DNA from: Shinella granuli
GTDB taxonomy: Bacteria > Pseudomonadota > Alphaproteobacteria > Rhizobiales > Rhizobiaceae
Reading direction: 5' to 3'
DNA: 64,000 nucleotides
NCBI RefSeq assembly: GCF_004341885.1
Contig: NZ_SLVX01000007.1
Span: forward strand, 62,001 to 126,000
Position numbers and translations under genes: made by a program. Below are positions 55,506 to 64,000 of the stretch, piece after piece. Each line of letters begins with the position of its first letter. Within the stretch, counting starts at the first letter, position 1. A model generated the notes under the pieces. The model did not search any database, was not told where the DNA came from, and was given only the letters and a program-made list of their open reading frames with translations.

Positions 55506-55707
55506 TTCGCAAGGCGCCTGCGAAAAATCTCGAACGGCGGCCGGACGCTCCCTTTAATTCGGAAAAACCTCCACCATATTCGCTTCAGGCGGTTGATCGG
55601 TCGCAAGGCCGGACGATCGCAAGCATGACAGGCTCGCCTTGATGGGGGCCTTATCCTGAAACGTCGACCGGTGCCTCGAAGGGCCGGCCGAGTCCTGGAG
55701 GTGAATG

Positions 55708-58314
<2,607 letters not shown>

Positions 58315-58339
58315 GGCAGGCTCCGGTCCTGACCAGAAC

Positions 58340-58370
58340 GAAGCGCGGGCTCTGCCCGCGCTTCTTGCGT
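58340..58370 (+). terminator. Rho-independent terminator of clpB
   Basis: A perfect 11-bp stem (GAAGCGCGGGC 58340-58350 with GCCCGCGCTTC 58354-58364), loop TCT, then TTGCGTTTC. Confidence 0.85.
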
Positions 58371-58453
58371 TTCATGCCTTCCGCCGGCCATGCCTTGCCC
58401 TTCGGCCGCAAAATCTTTCCCTTTCTGAAGAACATGCGCTAAGGGCATCAGCC

Positions 58454-59119
58454 ATGACCATGCCGGTATCGACAGACCCGAAATTCGTCGTCCTTCTCGG
58501 GGGCGCGCTCATCGTGACGCCGCGTCTTCGCGCGGACATGGCCGGCGCGCGCGTCGTCGCCGCGGATGGCGGCATGCGGCATGCGGAAAGCCTCGGTGCC
58601 GTGCCGGAACTCTGGGTGGGCGATTTCGATTCGACCCCGCCCGAGCTTGTCGCCGCCTGGCCGCAGGTCGAGCGACAGCTCTATCCCGCTGCCAAGAACG
58701 AGACCGACGGGGCGCTTGCCGTCTCGGTCGCGGCCGAGCGCGGGGCACGCGCCATCCTGCTCGCCGGCGCGCTCGGCGGCGAGCGCAGCGACCATGCGCT
58801 GATGCATCTCCTCCATGCCGTCTCGCTGGAGGAGATGGGGTTCGCTGTGAAGCTCACCTCCGGGGAGGAGGAGGCCTGGCCCCTGCTGCCGGGCCGTCGC
58901 GACATCGACCTGCCGAAAGGCAGCCTCTTCTCCATTCTCGGCCTTGCGCCCCTTTCGGGCCTCACCATCGACAATGCGCGCTATCCGCTGAAGGACTTTT
59001 CGCTGCCCTTCGGCTCCTCGCGCACCATCTCCAACGTGGCGGAAGGCCCCATCCGCCTTTCGCTCGCCGCCGGCCGCGCCATCCTCATCGCCCGGCCCTA
59101 CGATCTTTCAGGAGCCTGA
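58454..59119 (+). CDS. Thiamine pyrophosphokinase
   Basis: A 221-residue TPK. The N-terminal catalytic domain shows AADGGMRHAESLG near 36, the metal-binding GDFDSTPPEL near 56, and KNETDGALA near 80; the C-terminal thiamine-binding beta domain (about 140-215) ends with SNVAEGPIRLSL. It converts thiamine plus ATP to thiamine diphosphate. ATG 58454 follows AAGGGCATC. The next gene starts three bases after its stop, so the two are co-transcribed. Confidence 0.9.
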   Translation: MTMPVSTDPKFVVLLGGALIVTPRLRADMAGARVVAADGGMRHAESLGAVPELWVGDFDSTPPELVAAWPQVERQLYPAAKNETDGALAVSVAAERGARAILLAGALGGERSDHALMHLLHAVSLEEMGFAVKLTSGEEEAWPLLPGRRDIDLPKGSLFSILGLAPLSGLTIDNARYPLKDFSLPFGSSRTISNVAEGPIRLSLAAGRAILIARPYDLSGA

Positions 59120-59122
59120 CCC

Positions 59123-60949
59123 TTGGCACCGCCCATTCTCAAACTCGACGACATCTTCCTCAGCTTCGGTGGCACGCCGCTGCTGGCCGGCGCCAGCCTG
59201 CAGGTGGAGCCGGGCGACCGCATCTCACTCGTCGGCCGCAACGGCTCGGGCAAGTCGACGCTGATGAAGATCGCCGCTGGCCTTGCCGAGGCGCAGTCCG
59301 GCGAGGTGTTCCGCCATCCTTCCGCGACCATCCGCTACCTGCACCAGGCCCCGGATTTCGACGGCTACGACACGGTCGCGTCCTATGCGGAGGCGGGCCT
59401 CGGGCCGAGCGACGATCCCTATCGCGTCACCTATCTGCTCGAACATCTCGGGCTCACCGGCAGCGAGGATCCGAAATCGCTGTCGGGCGGCGAGGCGCGC
59501 CGGGCGGCGCTGGCCCGGGTGATGGCGCCGGAGCCGGACATCCTTCTCCTCGACGAGCCGACCAACCATCTCGATCTTCCGACCATCGAATGGCTGGAAG
59601 GCGAGCTGCAGTCCACCCGCTCGGCCCTCGTCGTCATCTCGCACGACCGCCGCTTCCTCGAAAAGGTGTCTAACGCCACCGTCTGGCTGGATCGCGGCCA
59701 GTCGCGGCGGCTCAACCGCGGCTTCGGCCATTTTGAGGCCTGGCGCGACGAGGTGCTGGAGGCCGAGGAGCTGGAGCAGCACAAGCTCGGCAAGGCGATC
59801 GAGCGCGAGGAGCACTGGCTGCGCTACGGCGTCACCGCAAGGCGCAAGCGCAACATGCGCCGCCTCGGCGCGCTGCACGACCTTCGCGCCCGCTATCGCG
59901 GCCACAAGGGGCCGCAGGGCAGCGTGCAGGCCAGCGCCTCCGATGCGCAGGAATCCGGCAAGCTGGTGATCGAGGCGGAGAAGATCACCAAGGCCTATGG
60001 CGAGCGCACCATCGTCGCGCCCTTCTCGATCCGCGTGCATCGCGGCGATTGCATCGGCCTCGTCGGCCCGAACGGCGCCGGAAAGACGACGCTGCTCAAG
60101 ATGCTGACCGGGCAACTGGCGCCCGACAGCGGCATCGTCAAGCTCGGCACGAACCTGGAGATCGCCACGCTCGACCAGCGCCGCGAGGACCTCAACCTCG
60201 ACGACACGCTCGCCCATTACCTCACGGACGGGCGCGGCGAGACGCTGCTCGTCAACGGCGAACAGCGGCACGTCACCGGCTACATGAAGGAGTTCCTGTT
60301 CCAGCCCGAGCAGGCCCGCACGCCGATCCGCAACCTCTCGGGTGGCGAGCGCGCCCGGCTGATGCTGGCGCGCATCCTGTCGCGGCCGACAAACCTCCTC
60401 ATCCTCGACGAGCCGACCAACGACCTCGACATCGAGACGCTTGACCTCCTGCAGGAGATCGTCGCGGGCTTTGCCGGCACCGTGCTGCTCGTCAGCCACG
60501 ACCGCGACTTCCTCGACCGCACCGTCACCTCGACCATCGCGCCCGCCGACCCGGAAAGCCCCGACGGTCGCTGGATCGAATATGCCGGCGGCTATTCCGA
60601 CATGATGGCGCAGCGCCGCGGCGCGATCGAGGAGAAGCGCAAGGCGGAAAAGGCCGAGAAGGCGAAGGCGGCCGAGACATCCGCCGTGGCCTCGGCGGAG
60701 AACAGGGGCAAGGCGAAGCTCTCCTACAAGCAGAAATTCGCCCTGGAGAACCTGCCGAAGGAAATGGAGAAGGCGGAAAAGGAGATCGCCGCCCGCGAGG
60801 CGAAGATGGCCGATCCCGCCCTCTTCACCAAGGATCCCGCCACCTTCAACAGGCTGGCCGCGGAGATGGAAAAGCTGCGCCAATCCCTGACGGCGATGGA
60901 GGAGGAATGGCTGGAACTGGAAATGCTGCGCGAGGAGTTGGAAGGGTAG
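59123..60949 (+). CDS. ABC-F family ATPase (Uup-like)
   Basis: A 608-residue ABC-F protein: two ATPase domains without membrane segments. Domain 1 has Walker A GRNGSGKST near 33 and LSGGEARR; domain 2 has GPNGAGKTT near 315 and LSGGERAR. The linker between them (about 200-280) is the ribosome-contacting arm. A C-terminal coiled coil (about 500-608, rich in Lys/Glu/Ala) marks the Uup subgroup, which binds ribosomes or branched DNA. The start is TTG 59123, supported by CAGGAG nine bases upstream and by the N-terminal LAPPILKLDDIFLSF. Confidence 0.9.
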   Translation: MAPPILKLDDIFLSFGGTPLLAGASLQVEPGDRISLVGRNGSGKSTLMKIAAGLAEAQSGEVFRHPSATIRYLHQAPDFDGYDTVASYAEAGLGPSDDPYRVTYLLEHLGLTGSEDPKSLSGGEARRAALARVMAPEPDILLLDEPTNHLDLPTIEWLEGELQSTRSALVVISHDRRFLEKVSNATVWLDRGQSRRLNRGFGHFEAWRDEVLEAEELEQHKLGKAIEREEHWLRYGVTARRKRNMRRLGALHDLRARYRGHKGPQGSVQASASDAQESGKLVIEAEKITKAYGERTIVAPFSIRVHRGDCIGLVGPNGAGKTTLLKMLTGQLAPDSGIVKLGTNLEIATLDQRREDLNLDDTLAHYLTDGRGETLLVNGEQRHVTGYMKEFLFQPEQARTPIRNLSGGERARLMLARILSRPTNLLILDEPTNDLDIETLDLLQEIVAGFAGTVLLVSHDRDFLDRTVTSTIAPADPESPDGRWIEYAGGYSDMMAQRRGAIEEKRKAEKAEKAKAAETSAVASAENRGKAKLSYKQKFALENLPKEMEKAEKEIAAREAKMADPALFTKDPATFNRLAAEMEKLRQSLTAMEEEWLELEMLREELEG

Positions 60950-61022
60950 GGGACCTCGAAATCAGGGTCACCGGCGCCGTGTTCCATCCGGAACAGCGCC
61001 GTGTCCGGCAATATGGGACAGT

Positions 61023-61076
61023 CTGATCACTGGATGAGAGGAGCTCATCCTGTAACCCGGAAGAGATCAGGAGAGT
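61023..61076 (+). promoter_or_regulatory. Structured 5' leader of the second small secreted protein gene (copy 2)
   Basis: Same plan as at 8431: outer stem CTGATC (61023-61028) with GATCAG (61065-61070), inner stem GGATGAG (61032-61038) with CTCATCC (61044-61050), and the ribosome site GGAGAG directly after the outer 3' arm. The spacer between stems differs in length, while all four arms are unchanged, which points to conserved RNA structure. Confidence 0.65.
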
Positions 61077-61079
61077 CCC

Positions 61080-61328
61080 ATGCGCAAGTTCGTCATTTCC
61101 GCCGTCGTCGCCGTCGTCGCCGCTGTTTCCTTCGCCGCCCCGTCGCAGGCCGGCTATTACGGTTACGGCCACAAGAGCTACGGCTGGAAGAGCTACGGCC
61201 ACGGCCATCACGGCTACAAGAAGCACTACCGCGTCAAGCGCCACCATGACGGCTACTACGGCCATCGCTGGGGCGGCGGTTGGGGCGGCAAGGTCTATTA
61301 CAAGAAGCGTTACTACAGCTACTACTGA
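61080..61328 (+). CDS. Small secreted Gly/Tyr/His/Lys-rich protein (82 residues), paralogue of the protein at 8484
   Basis: An 82-residue exported protein. The signal peptide (MRKFVISAVVAVVAAVSFAAPSQA, cleavage near 24) is nearly identical to that of the 58-residue paralogue. The mature 58 residues are built from Gly, Tyr, His and Lys in short imperfect repeats (YGYGHKSYGWKSYGHGHHGYKK, later GWGGGWGGK and YYKKRYYSYY), with no Cys. Such composition suggests a disordered, cell-surface or metal-binding peptide, but I know no family function. The ATG at 61080 follows GGAGAG. A 15-bp perfect hairpin lies 21 bases after the stop. Confidence 0.8.
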   Translation: MRKFVISAVVAVVAAVSFAAPSQAGYYGYGHKSYGWKSYGHGHHGYKKHYRVKRHHDGYYGHRWGGGWGGKVYYKKRYYSYY

Positions 61329-61349
61329 GCTGCCGCCTTTTTTGTAGAA

Positions 61350-61384
61350 GCAAGGCCCGGATGCCCGTCGCATCCGGGCCTTGC
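61350..61384 (+). terminator. Strong 3' hairpin of small secreted protein gene (copy 2)
   Basis: A perfect 15-bp stem (61350-61364 with 61370-61384) with loop CCGTC. It contains AAGGCCCGGATG as does the hairpin after copy 1, and the next bases (CCGTTTC) also match. There is no T-run after the stem; a T7 run lies just before it. Confidence 0.7.
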
Positions 61385-61436
61385 CCGTTTCCGGCCATGG
61401 ATTGATTCATCGCCTGACTAGCGCTATTTAAACGGC

Positions 61437-61490
61437 TCGTGGTGATTTGGCCGGCCGGCTTGCAGCCACGTTAAACAAGTCGCTAAAGGG
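61437..61490 (+). promoter_or_regulatory. SAM-II riboswitch (metA leader)
   Basis: The sequence matches the SAM-II consensus closely: TCGTGGTGATTTG at 61437-61449, CTTGCAGCCACG at 61459-61470, and TTAAACAAGTCGCTAAA at 61471-61487. Stem 1 is formed by CGTGG with CCACG, and the 3' part folds back as the classic H-type pseudoknot. SAM-II binds S-adenosylmethionine and represses methionine synthesis genes in alphaproteobacteria. It lies 76 bases before metA, followed by a terminator hairpin. Confidence 0.95.
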
Positions 61491-61515
61491 CCGCGCGAGG
61501 AAAAACCTTCCGTGG

Positions 61516-61551
61516 ACCGGTTGCGACACTGTTGCGGCCGGTTTTGTTTTT
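61516..61551 (+). terminator. Expression-platform terminator between the SAM-II riboswitch and metA
   Basis: A long hairpin (61516-61542, ACCGGTTGCGACA with TGTTGCGGCCGGT, several G-T pairs) runs into GTTTTGTTTTT just before the metA ribosome site. Its location suggests SAM-dependent premature termination. Confidence 0.75.
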
Positions 61552-61565
61552 CGATCGAGTGAGAC

Positions 61566-62489
61566 ATGCCCATCAAGATTCCCGATACGCTTCCCGCCTT
61601 CGAAACCCTCGTCAACGAGGGCGTGCGGGTGATGACCGAGACGGTGGCGATCCGGCAGGATATCCGCCCCTTGCAGATCGGGCTGCTCAACCTCATGCCG
61701 AACAAGATCAAGACGGAAGTGCAGATGGCGCGCCTCGTCGGCGCCTCCCCGCTGCAGGTCGAGCTGTCGCTGGTGCGCGTCGGCGGACACCGGGCGAAGA
61801 ATACGTCGGAAGAGCACCTGCTCGCCTTCTACGATACGTGGGAGGAGGTGCGGCACCGCAAGTTCGACGGTTTCATCATCACCGGCGCGCCTGTCGAGAC
61901 GCTCGACTACGAGGACGTCACCTATTGGGACGAGATGAAGCAGATTCTCGACTGGACCACGACCAACGTCCATTCGACGCTGAATGTCTGCTGGGGCGCG
62001 ATGGCGGCGATCTATCATTTCCACGGCGTGCCGAAGCACACGCTGGAGGAAAAGGCCTTCGGCGTCTACCGCCATCACAACCGCAAGCCTTCGTCGGTCT
62101 ATCTCAACGGTTTCTCCGACAATTTCGAGGTGCCGGTCTCGCGCTGGACGGAAATCCGCATCGAGGACATCCGGGCGGTGCCGGAACTCGACATCCTGCT
62201 CGATTCCGACGAGACCGGCGTCTGCCTCGTGCGGGAGCAGGCCGGAAACCGCCTCTATATCTTCAACCATGTGGAATATGATTCCACCTCGCTCGCCGAC
62301 GAATATTTCCGCGATGTCTCGGCCGGCGTGCCGATCAAGCTGCCGAAGAACTATTTCCCGCACAACGATCCGTCACTGCCGCCGCAGAACCGCTGGCGCG
62401 GCCATGCGCATTTGCTCTTCGGCAACTGGATCAACGAGATCTACCAGACCACACCCTACGATCTGGAAAAGATCGGAACCGGAGCCTGA
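61566..62489 (+). CDS. metA: Homoserine O-acyltransferase MetA, predicted acetyl-CoA-specific
   Basis: A 307-residue MetA. The catalytic triad aligns with the E. coli numbering: C142 in [10 protein letters not shown]235 and E237 in FNHVEYDS. Residue 111 is Glu (in [11 protein letters not shown]), where E. coli has Gly; in the family Glu at 111 favours acetyl-CoA, so the product is probably O-acetylhomoserine rather than O-succinylhomoserine. This is the first committed step of methionine synthesis. GAGTGAGAC lies before ATG 61566. Control by the SAM-II riboswitch is expected. The GNAT gene follows three bases later. Confidence 0.94.
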   Translation: MPIKIPDTLPAFETLVNEGVRVMTETVAIRQDIRPLQIGLLNLMPNKIKTEVQMARLVGASPLQVELSLVRVGGHRAKNTSEEHLLAFYDTWEEVRHRKFDGFIITGAPVETLDYEDVTYWDEMKQILDWTTTNVHSTLNVCWGAMAAIYHFHGVPKHTLEEKAFGVYRHHNRKPSSVYLNGFSDNFEVPVSRWTEIRIEDIRAVPELDILLDSDETGVCLVREQAGNRLYIFNHVEYDSTSLADEYFRDVSAGVPIKLPKNYFPHNDPSLPPQNRWRGHAHLLFGNWINEIYQTTPYDLEKIGTGA

Positions 62490-62492
62490 CCC

Positions 62493-62945
62493 ATGAGCCG
62501 TGTCGTCATTCGCCCGCTGCATGAAGATGATGAAGGCGAATGGCGACGCCTGTGGACCGCCTATCTCGCCTTCTACGAGACGGTGCTGCCGGAAGAGATC
62601 TATGTCACCACCTTCGCCCGGCTGACGGGCGAGGCATCGGAGGGCGAGTATCGGGGCCTCTTCGCCACGCTCGACGGCAAGCCCGTCGGCCTTGCGCACT
62701 ACCTCTTCCATCGCTCCTGCTGGACGATCGGCAATGTCTGCTACCTGCAGGATCTCTTTGCTGATCCCGACGTGCGCGGCTCCGGCATCGGCCGGGCGTT
62801 GATCGAAGGCGTCTATGCCAAGGCAAAAGAGGCGGGCTCGCCCGAGGTTTACTGGATGACGCAGGCGTTCAACACGACGGCGCGCCAGCTCTATGACCGC
62901 ATCGCCGACAAGACGCCCTTCATCATCTACCAGAAATCCTTCTGA
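62493..62945 (+). CDS. GNAT-family N-acetyltransferase
   Basis: A 150-residue GNAT protein. The N-terminus VVIRPLHEDDEGEWRRLW is typical, and the acetyl-CoA loop follows in LYFLQDLFADPDVRGSGIGRALIE-like form (QDLFADPDVRGSGIGRAL near 85-102). The C-terminal YWMTQAFNTTARQLYDRIADKTPFI is also family-like. ATG 62493 lies three bases after metA, so it is co-transcribed and falls under the SAM-II riboswitch. The substrate is unknown; amines or amino acids are usual. Confidence 0.88.
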   Translation: MSRVVIRPLHEDDEGEWRRLWTAYLAFYETVLPEEIYVTTFARLTGEASEGEYRGLFATLDGKPVGLAHYLFHRSCWTIGNVCYLQDLFADPDVRGSGIGRALIEGVYAKAKEAGSPEVYWMTQAFNTTARQLYDRIADKTPFIIYQKSF

Positions 62946-62957
62946 ACAGGGTCGTCG

Positions 62958-62974
62958 AAAAGTATGACTTTTCT
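62958..62974 (+). terminator. Weak hairpin after the GNAT gene
   Basis: GAAAAGT (62958-62964) pairs with ACTTTTC (62968-62974) around ATG; flanking AACAG and CTGTT could extend it. Possible terminator of the metA-GNAT unit. Confidence 0.4.
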
Positions 62975-63042
62975 GTTGCGGATGAAGGGGAATTGCAGCA
63001 GGTTGCCGCGCCGGACCGGCGACCAGCGGAGGAGAGGCGAGC

Positions 63043-64000
63043 GTGGGCAGCGGAAATGAAATCTTCGGGCGCCTGGAGAATGGCGAAACGGTCGAGCGGA
63101 TCCGCCTTGCCGGCGGCGGGCTGACGGCGCATGTCCTCACCTGGGGGGCGGTCATCCAGGACCTGCGGCTTGACGGGCACGATGCGCCGCTGGTGCTCGG
63201 CTTCGAGGACCTTGCCGGCTATCTCCATCACTCGCCCTATTTCGGCGCGACGCCCGGGCGCTGCGCCAACCGCATCAAGGACGGGCGTTTCTCGATCGAC
63301 GGCGCGGATTTCCAGCTCGAATGCAACGAGGGTGGGGTCACCCATCTGCATGGCGGCAGAGACGGCATCGGTCGGCAGAACTGGCGCATCGCCGCACAAG
63401 ACACCGACGTCGTCACCCTGTCGCTGATCGACCCCGCTGGCCGCGCCGGCTATCCCGGCAATTGTGCCATCACCTGCACCTACAGGCTTTCCGGCGAGGG
63501 CGTGCTCTCCGTCGTCTATGAGGCCACGACGGATGCGCCGACTCCCGTCAACCTTTGCCAGCACAGCTATTTCAGCCTCGATGGCAGCCCCGACGCGCTC
63601 GGCCACGAGATTCGTGTCGCGGCGGAACATTACCTGCCCGTCGATGAAAGACTGATTCCGACCGGCGAGATCCGCCCCGTCGCCGGCACGCCCTTCGATC
63701 TGCGGCAATGGACGCCGCTGCGCCGGCAGACGGAGGCGGGCGGGATCGCCTTCGACCACAATTTCTGCCTCTCGCCGCGGCGGCAAGCGAAACGGCCGGT
63801 GGCCGAGGTCCGTAGCCCGCAGTCCGGCGTCTCGCTGGAGGTGGCGACCACCGAGCCCGGCGTGCAGCTCTATACCGGCGCCAAGGTCGCCCCGGCCGTT
63901 CCGGGGCTGGAAGGCCGCCGTTATGGGGCTTTTGCCGGTTTCTGCCTCGAAACGCAGGTCTGGCCGGACGCCGTCAACCACGGCCATTTTCCGAATGCCG
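63043..64000 (+). CDS. Aldose 1-epimerase, 3' end outside the window
   Basis: At least 319 codons, open to the end of the window. A GalM-type mutarotase: FGATPGRCANRIKDGRF near 69-85 holds the conserved substrate Arg, H174 in CQHSYFSLDG and E303 in CLETQVWPDAVNH are the catalytic acid and base, and THLHGGRDG lies near 103. It interconverts alpha and beta anomers of aldohexoses. The start is GTG 63043, supported by GGAGGAG eight bases before it. The missing part should be short, since family members have about 340 residues. Confidence 0.9.
   Translation, partial: MGSGNEIFGRLENGETVERIRLAGGGLTAHVLTWGAVIQDLRLDGHDAPLVLGFEDLAGYLHHSPYFGATPGRCANRIKDGRFSIDGADFQLECNEGGVTHLHGGRDGIGRQNWRIAAQDTDVVTLSLIDPAGRAGYPGNCAITCTYRLSGEGVLSVVYEATTDAPTPVNLCQHSYFSLDGSPDALGHEIRVAAEHYLPVDERLIPTGEIRPVAGTPFDLRQWTPLRRQTEAGGIAFDHNFCLSPRRQAKRPVAEVRSPQSGVSLEVATTEPGVQLYTGAKVAPAVPGLEGRRYGAFAGFCLETQVWPDAVNHGHFPNA

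Noticed and set aside
55560-55700. A sigma-32 heat-shock promoter before clpB
   Set aside because: CTTGAT occurs near 55636, but no CCCCAT-like -10 follows at 13-17 bases. I could not support the site.
60981-60994. GGAAC as an EcfG -35 element before the second small secreted protein
   Set aside because: GGAAC is half of a small palindrome (GTTCC-ATCC-GGAAC) and no CGTT -10 lies at the expected distance.

Overview
The window is a stretch of high-GC, gene-dense chromosome from an alphaproteobacterium of the order Rhizobiales, most likely Rhizobiaceae (Ensifer, Shinella or Rhizobium type). Pointers are a SAM-II riboswitch in front of metA, a glpR-glpD-glpSTPQUV glycerol operon of the type described in Rhizobium leguminosarum, a DUF4167 protein with a poly-Asn tract, ALA synthase (HemA) rather than the C5 route, lysC next to ptsP, and TamA/TamB. 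I see no insertion sequence, prophage, integrase or CRISPR array. The genes read as resident chromosome, and the novelty lies in gene combinations and small regulatory elements.

Layout. 1-8368: a lysine/pipecolate catabolic block. It holds the 3' end of a probable saccharopine dehydrogenase, then a minus-strand operon of HglS (2-oxoadipate to D-2-hydroxyglutarate), a D-2-hydroxyglutarate dehydrogenase-like flavoprotein, an ALDH7 aminoadipate-semialdehyde dehydrogenase and an aminotransferase. A divergent LysR regulator and a pipecolate-oxidase-like flavoprotein follow. Together they can take aminoadipate semialdehyde to 2-oxoglutarate. 8421-8716: a tiny secreted Tyr/Gly-rich protein with a structured leader; a paralogue with the same leader and 3' hairpin lies at 61023-61384. 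8846-14028: a His-rich CobW-family metallochaperone GTPase, a D-Ala-D-Ala carboxypeptidase, an M20 amidohydrolase, tRNA-Arg(CCU), a 37-residue lipoprotein, an unknown protein and a META-MliC fusion. 14219-20632: dxr, hemA and a form II coxSLM molybdenum hydroxylase operon. 21089-27823: a glycine-zipper lipoprotein, then tamA and tamB. 27970-30608: cheW and a soluble double-PAS chemoreceptor. 30670-38045: an NAD-dependent molybdenum formate dehydrogenase operon (fdsG-fdsB-DUF4287-fdsA-fdhD-fdsD) behind a LysR gene. 38142-39921: an AcuI/YhdH reductase and an SDR. 40067-48653: glycerol uptake and oxidation (glpR, glpD, glpSTPQUV). 48847-54449: lysC, ptsP, prfA, prmC. 54778-60949: DUF4167, clpB, thiamine pyrophosphokinase, an ABC-F ATPase. 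61437-64000: SAM-II riboswitch, metA, a GNAT protein and a truncated aldose epimerase.

How the parts fit. Several blocks are catabolic modules with their own regulator and visible operator-like repeats: the lysine block, formate oxidation (fds), glycerol (glp) and the CODH-like hydroxylase. The rest is housekeeping: isoprenoid and haem entry steps, translation termination, amino-acid biosynthesis, chaperone and envelope assembly. The most rewarding points are the complete lysine-to-2-oxoglutarate module, the duplicated small-protein loci with conserved RNA structures, the complementary motif defects in the GlpS/GlpT ATPase pair, and the META-MliC fusion.
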